Below are positions 1 through 5,237 of a stretch of 5,237 nucleotides of DNA, in pieces. A model generated the notes under the pieces. It was not told where the DNA came from. It made no database searches and saw only the letters and a list, made by a program, of their open reading frames with translations. Source of the DNA: Promicromonosporaceae bacterium (GTDB taxonomy: Bacteria > Actinomycetota > Actinomycetes > Actinomycetales > Cellulomonadaceae); the NCBI GenBank assembly GCA_009782865.1, contig WRIF01000140.1, positions 1 to 5,237 on the forward strand, written 5' to 3'. Made by a program: the position numbers and the translations under genes. Each line of letters opens with the position of its first letter. Position 1 is the first letter of the stretch.

Positions 1-95
1 TTTCCCGCGCTCTGGTCCGGGGGGGTTTCTTAATTTTCCTTTTTTTTTCCTCAAATACCCGCGCCGCGCAAAAAAAGTCCCCGCCCCGGCCGGGC
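1..95. other. Degraded sequence edge (probable base-calling or assembly errors)
   Basis: This stretch contains runs of seven G (19-25), nine T (40-48) and seven A (70-76), quite unlike the rest of this GC-rich window. The peptidase reading frame coming from the right is intact and family-like down to base 96, then loses similarity and stops at 51-53. Read on the minus strand, fragments of the expected next family motif (VANIRGGGEFGPxWHQ) can still be traced in shifting frames: ATTTGAGG resembles codons for I-R-G, GAAAATTAAG resembles G-E-F-G, and ACCAGAGCGCG near bases 6-16 resembles H-Q-S-A. The inference is that homopolymer and substitution errors at a contig end broke a normal gene. A genuine decaying pseudogene is possible but less likely, because the damage is confined to the very edge. 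Confidence 0.75.
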
Positions 96-1652
96 GCGGC
101 CGACGGTCGGGTTGTACGACGGCGTCACGGCGATCTCAAAGCCGCCGTAGCCCCACAGCATCGTGGGCGCCGGCCAGTGGTCGGCGCCGGCCGGATGCAG
201 TTGTTCGGGGCGGCCCACGATGAAGTAGGGGATGCGCGTGCCGTCATCCGAGGTGGCGAACCGCTGTTCGGCCTGCAGGCCATCGCCCGCAAAGAAGGCG
301 GGCGCGGCCTTGAGGGGCTCCAGGGCGACGGTGCCATCGCTCCCGATCCGGCCGAGCGACAGGGTGCTGGGGCGAAGGAAGCTGGTGGAGGTCACCCAGA
401 CGTCGTCGCTGACCCGCGGGTCCACCGCCCGCACCACCAGCGTGGAGATCGGGTCGGAGATCGGCAGGTCGGCGGCGAGCCACGGGCAGTCTCCCCCGCC
501 TTCCGGGCCTCGCGGCGCCCCTTCCGGGGACTCCTCAAGCGGCGGCGGGGTCAGGACGGTCACCCGGTTCTTGACGTCGTCGAGCACGTTGAGCACCAGG
601 TGGGAAAGGGTCCAGGCCGCCCCGGCCAGGGAGGTGCTCGGGGTGGGGGTGAACAGGGTGGTGAAGTCGCGGGAGCCGCCCAGGAAGGCGTCGAAGTCGA
701 TCACCAGTAGCGAGCCGGCCAGGTGGGTGCGCTCCTCGATGGTCCAATCGTCGCGCAGGGTGACCAGCAGCCACTCGCGGTGGGCGCCGATCATGGCGGA
801 GTCGGGGACCTCAAGGTGGATGAGTTCCTGCTCCGGCGTCCCGACGTCCCTGACGAGGTAGGTCTGTGAGGTGTAGAAGGTCATCACGCGGGAGACGAAG
901 TCGCGCTCGAAGCCGGGGGTCGAGGAGCGTCCGGCGTAGATGACCATGTCGTCGTGTTCGCCCTCGTAGACCACCGGCGCCTCCGCCAGCGGGGTGCCGC
1001 GCCGCCACAGGCGGACGGTGCGCGGGTAGCCGGAGGTGGTCAGGGAGCCGTCGCCAAAGTCGGTGTGGCAGTACACGGTGTCGGCGTCCACCCAAGTCAG
1101 GCCGCCCTTGGCCTCCTCGCGGTGGAAGCCGCCCGCCGTGGGGGCGATGAACTGGCGGGTCTCCAGGTCGAACTCGCGGGTGACGTCGGCGTCCGAGCCG
1201 CCGACCGACAGGGCTATCAGGGCGCGGCGCCACGGCTGGGCGGGATCGGCGGGGCGCAGCACCTCGGCGCCGTGCCATACCCAGGCGGTGTCGTCGGCGG
1301 CGGCCAGCGCGTCGAGGTCGAGGAGCACCTCCCACTGGGGGGCGGCGGTGCGGTAGGAGTCGAGGGTGGTGCGACGCCACAGGCCCCGCTCGTGGTCGGC
1401 GTCCCGCCAGAAGTTGTAGAGGAAGTCGCCGCGCCGGGTGACCTCAGGGATGCGGTCGTCCGAATCGAGCACCTCGCGGATGGCGTCACGGTTGGCCGCG
1501 AACAGGTCGGTGGAGCCGAGCGTCCGCATCGTCTCCGCATTGCGCTCCTCGACCCAGCCCAGGGCATCGTCCCCCTCGACCTCCTCCAGCCACAGATAGG
1601 GGTCCGGGACGGCAGGATCCAAGGGAATTGCAGGCACGACGGCGTTGCTCAT
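51..1652 (-). CDS. Prolyl oligopeptidase family (S9) serine peptidase, N-terminal part; 3' end lost at window edge
   Basis: Members of this cytoplasmic family cleave short peptides, often after proline, with an alpha/beta-hydrolase domain gated by a beta-propeller. About 533 residues are visible, against roughly 700 for the full family. The N-terminus has the family signature DPYLWLEEVEGDDALGWVEERN (residues about 17-38). A long propeller region follows, and then the opening of the hydrolase domain, LWGYGGFEIAVTPSYNPTVGR (about 499-519). The catalytic Ser, Asp and His lie beyond the window. The last 14 residues before the stop at 51-53 do not match the family and come from the damaged edge. 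I prefer the ATG at 1652: a TACAGT hexamer lies 7 bases upstream, suggesting a leaderless message. In-frame GTG codons at 1658 and 1661 are alternatives, and GAGAGGGG at 1674-1681 lies 12 bases before GTG 1661. The gene is divergent from serC. The family call is firm; specificity is not. Confidence 0.88.
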   Translation of the reverse strand: MSNAVVPAIPLDPAVPDPYLWLEEVEGDDALGWVEERNAETMRTLGSTDLFAANRDAIREVLDSDDRIPEVTRRGDFLYNFWRDADHERGLWRRTTLDSYRTAAPQWEVLLDLDALAAADDTAWVWHGAEVLRPADPAQPWRRALIALSVGGSDADVTREFDLETRQFIAPTAGGFHREEAKGGLTWVDADTVYCHTDFGDGSLTTSGYPRTVRLWRRGTPLAEAPVVYEGEHDDMVIYAGRSSTPGFERDFVSRVMTFYTSQTYLVRDVGTPEQELIHLEVPDSAMIGAHREWLLVTLRDDWTIEERTHLAGSLLVIDFDAFLGGSRDFTTLFTPTPSTSLAGAAWTLSHLVLNVLDDVKNRVTVLTPPPLEESPEGAPRGPEGGGDCPWLAADLPISDPISTLVVRAVDPRVSDDVWVTSTSFLRPSTLSLGRIGSDGTVALEPLKAAPAFFAGDGLQAEQRFATSDDGTRIPYFIVGRPEQLHPAGADHWPAPTMLWGYGGFEIAVTPSYNPTVGRARPGRGLFLRGAGI

Positions 1653-1659
1653 GGGCACC

Positions 1660-1665
1660 ACTGTA
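1660..1665 (-). promoter_or_regulatory. Putative -10 element (TACAGT) of the S9 peptidase gene
   Basis: On the minus strand TACAGT fits the actinobacterial TANNNT -10 pattern and is followed by 7 bases and the ATG at 1652, so transcription could begin at or next to the start codon. No convincing TTGACA-like -35 is visible. A second TANNNT word, TATAGAT (1687-1693), lies farther upstream and would give a short leader containing GAGAGGGG, which would suit the GTG starts instead. Confidence 0.4.
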
Positions 1666-1693
1666 ATACCCGGCCCCTCTCACCCCATCTATA

Positions 1694-1741
1694 GCGGGGG
1701 TTTGGAGCGCCCCGGCCGTCGAAAGTGACACAAACCCCCGC
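1694..1741. repeat. Perfect 11-base inverted repeat in the divergent intergenic region (possible shared operator)
   Basis: GCGGGGGTTTG (1694-1704) and its exact reverse complement CAAACCCCCGC (1731-1741) are separated by 26 bases. The repeat lies between the divergent peptidase and serC genes. Read toward each gene, the same word CAAACCCCCGC comes first: it ends 34 bases before the serC GTG, and 33 or 42 bases before the GTG 1661 or ATG 1652 of the peptidase. That is close to where -35 contacts or activator sites sit. It could bind a dimeric regulator or two copies of one regulator. The long spacer argues against a terminator. I do not recognise the word as the site of a known regulator, and chance in GC-rich DNA is not excluded. 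Confidence 0.45.
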
Positions 1742-1756
1742 CAATGACGGTGGTGA

Positions 1757-2911
<1,155 letters not shown>

Positions 2912-2932
2912 CCTCCCGACCTTCCCAGGGCC

Positions 2933-2948
2933 AGGCCGGAACCGGCCT
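2933..2948. terminator. Short symmetrical hairpin between convergent genes, possible bidirectional terminator
   Basis: AGGCCGG (2933-2939) and CCGGCCT (2942-2948) are perfect inverted arms around AA, in practice about a 6-pair stem with a 4-base loop. The hairpin lies in the 59-base gap between the stop codons of serC (2909-2911) and the HAD gene (2971-2973), where both transcripts must end. No T tract follows on either strand, so it is not a canonical intrinsic terminator. Stem-only terminators are reported in actinomycetes, and chance in GC-rich DNA is also possible. Confidence 0.35.
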
Positions 2949-2970
2949 CCGGCGCGCCGCTCTCCTCCGG

Positions 2971-3795
2971 CTAGCGCTGGAACCCGGCGGCGAGCCGCTT
3001 GCGGAGTTGTCGCCAGATGACCCCGCCCACCCAGACGCCTCCCGCCAGCGAGGCCGAGCGCAGGGAGCGGCCCCAGACACGGCGGCCCCGACCGCGGAAC
3101 TCGCGAATGGGCCATCCCACGTCGGAGGCGTGGCGCCGCAGCTTGAGGTCGGGGTTGATCGCGCAGGGGTTGCCCACCAGGTTCATCATGGGCAGATCGT
3201 TGAGGGAGTCCGAGTACGCATAGGAGGCCGCGAGGTCGATCCCGGTGCGGGCGGCCAGCTCGCGCACCGCCTCGGCCTTGTGCTCTCCGTGCATCAGGTT
3301 GCCGACGATGCGTCCGGTGTACACCCCGCCCCGGTGCTCGGCGACGGTCCCCAGGCAGCCGGTGGCCCCCATCCGGCGGGCGATGAGGCGGCCAATCTCC
3401 ACCGGGGTGGCGGTGACAAACCAGACCTCGTATCCGGCCGCCAGGTGCTCGTCGATCAGCCTGAGCGTTCCGGGGTAGATCCGCAGGCCGAGGACGGTGT
3501 CATAGACTTCTTCGCCGACGGCGGTGATCTCGGCGACGGTGCGGCCCGCGATGAAGGCGGCGGCGCGGTCATGCACCTCTTCGGCCTGGTCCTTGGTCTC
3601 CCCCACCGTCAGGTACTTCAGGTGCATCCACCCGAAGCGGAGGATGTCACGGCGGCGGAAGAAGCCGCGGCGGAACAACTCGCGGGCGAGCTGATAGGCC
3701 GAGGCCCCGCGGATCACCGTGTTGTCGACGTCGAAGAAGGCCGCGCGAACGGCGCCTGGATGGGGGGCAGGTGCGCGCAGAACGTCGTCGGACAT
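2971..3795 (-). CDS. HAD-superfamily subfamily IB phosphatase (SerB/CicA-like)
   Basis: The protein is a Mg2+-dependent phosphohydrolase of the haloacid dehalogenase fold, 274 residues. All four motifs are present: nucleophile and acid in FFDVDNT (D22, D24), motif II Thr in WFVTATP (T128), motif III Lys in GEHKAEAV (K173), and the metal-binding aspartates in YSDSLNDLPMM (D196, D200). Residues about 30-105 form a helical cap. The closest family I recognise is the HAD-IB hydrolase group that includes mycobacterial SerB1 (Rv0505c). These are often labelled phosphoserine phosphatase, but their substrates are mostly unproven. After residue 230 there is an Arg-rich stretch, a short hydrophobic segment (250-261, LAGGVWVGGVIW) and a basic end (RQLRKR), perhaps a membrane contact. 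ATG 3795 is chosen; TAAGGT lies 6 bases upstream. The gene diverges from rex by 34 bases and converges on serC. Confidence 0.9.
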   Translation of the reverse strand: MSDDVLRAPAPHPGAVRAAFFDVDNTVIRGASAYQLARELFRRGFFRRRDILRFGWMHLKYLTVGETKDQAEEVHDRAAAFIAGRTVAEITAVGEEVYDTVLGLRIYPGTLRLIDEHLAAGYEVWFVTATPVEIGRLIARRMGATGCLGTVAEHRGGVYTGRIVGNLMHGEHKAEAVRELAARTGIDLAASYAYSDSLNDLPMMNLVGNPCAINPDLKLRRHASDVGWPIREFRGRGRRVWGRSLRSASLAGGVWVGGVIWRQLRKRLAAGFQR

Positions 3796-3801
3796 GTTCC
3801 A

Positions 3802-3807
3802 ACCTTA
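3802..3807 (-). promoter_or_regulatory. Putative -10 element (TAAGGT) of the HAD phosphatase gene
   Basis: On the minus strand TAAGGT fits TANNNT and is followed by exactly 6 bases (TGGAAC) and the ATG at 3795, the same spacing as at serC and rex. The AAGG inside it could instead act as a weak Shine-Dalgarno sequence with a 7-base spacer, so leaderless expression is less certain here. No clear -35 is seen. Confidence 0.42.
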
Positions 3808-3817
3808 GCCCTACCCG

Positions 3818-3823
3818 TACCCT
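3818..3823 (+). promoter_or_regulatory. Putative -10 element (TACCCT) of rex, leaderless arrangement
   Basis: TACCCT fits TANNNT and ends 6 bases before the GTG at 3830. The GAGGGG directly before the start overlaps the first base of the GTG, so it cannot work as a Shine-Dalgarno sequence for this codon. The hexamer lies 10 bases from the oppositely oriented -10 of the HAD gene, so the two promoters occupy the same stretch of DNA. No palindromic Rex operator (TTGTGAANNNNTTCACAA type) is visible here. Confidence 0.48.
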
Positions 3824-3829
3824 TGAGGG

Positions 3830-4483
3830 GTGGACAAGCCGCTCAACAAGTTTGAAGGTATTCCGGCAAGCACGGTAGAACGCCTTCCCCAATACCTGCG
3901 GGTGCTGCGCGCCATGCAGGCGGGCGGCGTGACCACTACCAGTTCCTCCGCCCTGGCCGAGGCCTGCGGCATCACGTCAGCCGGGGTGCGCAAGGACCTC
4001 TCCCACCTGGGAAGTTTCGGCACGCGCGGCGTCGGATACGACGTCGGGGCACTTGCCTGGGCGATCACCTGCGCGCTCGGCCTGGAGGCGGTGCACCGCC
4101 TGGCCATCATCGGCATCGGTAACCTCGGGCACGCCCTGGCCAACTACTCCGGCTACTCCAAGCGCGGCTTCGAGGTGGCGGCACTCCTAGACGTGGGGCA
4201 CATGGTGGGCACCCGCACCGATTCCGGGATGCTGATCGAACACATCTCCCACCTGGAGCGGGTGTTTGCCCGCGAGGCGGTGACCATGGTGATCCTGGCC
4301 CTGCCGGGGCCCGAGGCGCAGGCGGTGGCCGAACGGGCGGTGGCGGCTGGGGTGCATGAAATCCTGAGCTTTGCCCCGGTGGTGCTGCAACTGCCGGAGG
4401 GAGTGGTGGTCCGTTCGGTCGACGTGGCCGGCGAACTGCAGATCCTGGCCCACCACGCGGCCACCCGGGAGGGAACCTCATGA
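3830..4483 (+). CDS. rex: Redox-sensing transcriptional repressor Rex
   Basis: Rex is a homodimeric DNA-binding repressor that senses the NADH/NAD+ ratio: NADH releases it from operators, commonly ahead of respiratory genes. The 217 residues cover the whole family. The N-terminal winged helix carries IPASTVERLPQYLRVL (11-26), SSSALAEACGITSAGVRKDLS (38-58) and GSFGTRGVGYDV (61-72). The Rossmann domain has GIGNLGHALANY (95-106), with an acidic residue at the end of the second strand (D121). The C-terminal FAPVVLQLPEGVVVRSVDVAGELQIL (181-206) includes the conserved Asp (D198) and the dimer-forming end. Two departures are seen: LDVG where FDxD is usual (G123), and ILSF where ILNF is usual (S180). 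GTG 3830 is the start because homology begins within ten residues. The gene overlaps the following phosphatase gene by 4 bases and is divergent from the HAD gene. Identification is secure; its targets are not visible. Confidence 0.96.
   Translation: MDKPLNKFEGIPASTVERLPQYLRVLRAMQAGGVTTTSSSALAEACGITSAGVRKDLSHLGSFGTRGVGYDVGALAWAITCALGLEAVHRLAIIGIGNLGHALANYSGYSKRGFEVAALLDVGHMVGTRTDSGMLIEHISHLERVFAREAVTMVILALPGPEAQAVAERAVAAGVHEILSFAPVVLQLPEGVVVRSVDVAGELQILAHHAATREGTS
4468..4473 (+). promoter_or_regulatory. Shine-Dalgarno sequence (GGAGGG) of the histidine phosphatase gene
   Basis: GGAGGG lies inside the last codons of rex, 6 bases before the ATG at 4480, an ideal spacing. It fixes the start codon of the downstream gene. 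It also contrasts with the four promoter-proximal genes in the window, none of which has a well-placed site before its chosen start. Confidence 0.8.
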
Positions 4484-5130
4484 CCCAGACCACCATCCAC
4501 CTGCTGCGGCACGGGGAGGTGCACAATCCCGACCGCGTGCTCTACGGACGTCTCCCGGGCTTCCGCCTCTCCGAGCGCGGGCGGCAGATGGCGCAGGTAG
4601 TGGCCGACCACCTGGCGGCCCAAGAGCGTGACCTGGCCGCCATCATCTCCTCGCCCCTGCAGCGCGCCCAAGAGACGGCCGCCCCGTCCGCGGCGGCCTT
4701 TGGGCTCACGGTCACCACCGACGACCGTCTGATCGAGGCCGATTCGGCCTTCACCGGCACGCGCATCGGCGCCGAGCCGTGGCGCCTGCTCAACCCCGCC
4801 CACTGGCCACGCCTCCGCAATCCGTTTAGGCCATCCTGGGGCGAACCCTTTGGCGCGCAGGCCGAGCGGGTCGAGGCCGCGATGCGGGCCGCCCGCGCCG
4901 CCCACCCCGGCCGGGAGGTGCTGTTGGTCTCGCACCAGCTGCCCATCTGGGTCACGCGGCTTCACCTGGCGGGGCGTCACCTGTGGCACAACCCGCGCCG
5001 CCGGCAATGTTCGCTGTGCTCCCTGACCTCGTTTGTGTACGAGGACGACGAGTTGGCGCGCATCGAGTACGCCGAACCTGCCGCCGCCCTGTCCAAGTCC
5101 CTGTCGCCCGGCGCCTGGTCACCCCGCTAG
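4480..5130 (+). CDS. Histidine phosphatase family protein (phosphoglycerate mutase-like)
   Basis: The protein is a cytosolic branch-1 histidine phosphatase of 216 residues that would work through a phosphohistidine intermediate. The catalytic core is complete: LLRHGEVHNP with R10, H11 and G12, SSPLQRAQET with R62, the acid in LIEADSAF (E86), and the second histidine in LLVSHQLPIW (H152). The insert NPFRPSWGEPFGAQAERV (114-131) is typical of the actinobacterial subfamily of Rv0525, whose gene precedes cytochrome c maturation genes (resA, ccdA, resB, ccsA) in mycobacteria. It is unlikely to be the glycolytic mutase; the substrate is unknown. The ATG overlaps the rex stop (ATGA) and has a good GGAGGG site, so it is very probably co-transcribed and translationally coupled with rex. 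The C-terminal 25 residues are poorly conserved in character. Its stop codon lies in the loop of a hairpin. Confidence 0.92.
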   Translation: MTQTTIHLLRHGEVHNPDRVLYGRLPGFRLSERGRQMAQVVADHLAAQERDLAAIISSPLQRAQETAAPSAAAFGLTVTTDDRLIEADSAFTGTRIGAEPWRLLNPAHWPRLRNPFRPSWGEPFGAQAERVEAAMRAARAAHPGREVLLVSHQLPIWVTRLHLAGRHLWHNPRRRQCSLCSLTSFVYEDDELARIEYAEPAAALSKSLSPGAWSPR

Positions 5131-5136
5131 GCGGGG
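5122..5136 (+). terminator. Hairpin with the stop codon in its loop, possible terminator of the rex operon
   Basis: CCCCGC (5122-5127) and GCGGGG (5131-5136) are perfect complements around TAG, which is the stop codon of the histidine phosphatase gene (5128-5130). The six GC pairs make a stable stem, but no T tract follows, so termination is uncertain. If cytochrome c maturation genes follow downstream, it might be only an attenuating or stabilising structure. Confidence 0.35.
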
Positions 5137-5178
5137 CGACGCCTCGGCGCCTGCCCGGGTTGCCCACAGCCAGGGCCC

Positions 5179-5213
5179 GTTTTCCCCAGCCTGCCCCCTC
5201 TCCTGGGGATAAC
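5179..5213. repeat. Imperfect 11-base inverted repeat downstream of the histidine phosphatase gene
   Basis: GTTTTCCCCAG (5179-5189) pairs with CTGGGGATAAC (5203-5213) at 10 of 11 positions around a 13-base loop. With TTGCCCACA at 5160-5168 it forms a small cluster of words resembling DnaA boxes (consensus TTATCCACA or TTGTCCACA): TTATCCCCA on the minus strand at 5204-5212 differs at one base. No dnaA, dnaN or AT-rich unwinding stretch is nearby, so an origin is not claimed. The 107 bases from 5131 to the window end contain no reading frame I can support. This repeat may be a terminator stem or an upstream regulatory site of a gene off the window. Confidence 0.3.
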
Positions 5214-5237
5214 TCCCGGCCGAGTGTGCCCTAGTTG

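Noticed and set aside
954..1694. Long plus-strand open frame (246 codons) antisense to the peptidase gene
   Set aside because: The composition is a shadow of the opposite coding strand, with no recognisable motif, and the peptidase frame carries clear family signatures.
1721..1734. Possible Rex operator around GTGACACAAA upstream of serC
   Set aside because: Only one half resembles the CACAA half-site. The partner TTGTG at the required spacing is absent.
3796..3829. Autoregulatory Rex operator in front of rex
   Set aside because: No TGTGA/TCACA palindrome is present in the 34-base intergenic space.
3829..3837. DnaA-box-like word TTGTCCACC on the minus strand at the start of rex
   Set aside because: It is a single isolated word with one mismatch, inside coding sequence that explains it (GTG GAC AAG).
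4153..5007. Minus-strand open frame (284 codons) under rex and the histidine phosphatase gene
   Set aside because: It is antisense to two confidently identified genes and has no motif or ribosome site.
5131..5237. Chromosomal replication origin at the right edge
   Set aside because: There are only three imperfect DnaA-like words, no AT-rich unwinding element, and no dnaA, dnaN or rpmH nearby.

Overview
The window is GC-rich bacterial chromosomal DNA with tightly packed genes and a strong G/C preference at third codon positions. The phosphoserine aminotransferase is of the actinobacterial type, Rex resembles actinobacterial Rex, and several genes appear to be translated from leaderless transcripts. 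Together these point to an actinomycete (Actinomycetota); I cannot place it to genus.

Layout from left to right. Bases 1 to about 95 are a degraded sequence edge rich in homopolymer runs. They hide the continuation of a minus-strand prolyl oligopeptidase (S9) gene whose catalytic domain lies off the window. A 122-base divergent intergenic region follows, carrying an 11+11 base perfect inverted repeat, and then plus-strand serC. serC converges, across a 59-base gap holding a short symmetrical hairpin, on a minus-strand HAD-IB phosphatase (SerB/CicA-like). Only 34 bases separate the start of that phosphatase from the divergent rex gene. rex overlaps by 4 bases (ATGA) the start of a histidine phosphatase gene. 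The last 107 bases hold two inverted repeats and no gene I can support.

Functionally, SerC is the transaminase of serine synthesis. The HAD-IB enzyme is a phosphatase-fold relative of SerB, but its substrate cannot be assigned. Rex senses NADH/NAD+ and usually controls respiratory genes. The downstream histidine phosphatase belongs to the family found upstream of the cytochrome c maturation genes (resA/ccdA/resB/ccsA) in mycobacteria and streptomycetes. The right half therefore looks like part of a redox/respiration cluster.

I found no mobile element, CRISPR array, RNA gene or clear novel system. The best leads are regulatory. All four promoter-proximal genes have a TANNNT hexamer 6 or 7 bases before the start codon and no well-placed Shine-Dalgarno sequence, while the only operon-internal gene has a good one. 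The word CAAACCCCCGC precedes both divergent genes in the same relative orientation. The HAD and rex promoters face each other within 34 bases. rex is coupled to the histidine phosphatase without the hem genes that accompany it in Streptomyces.
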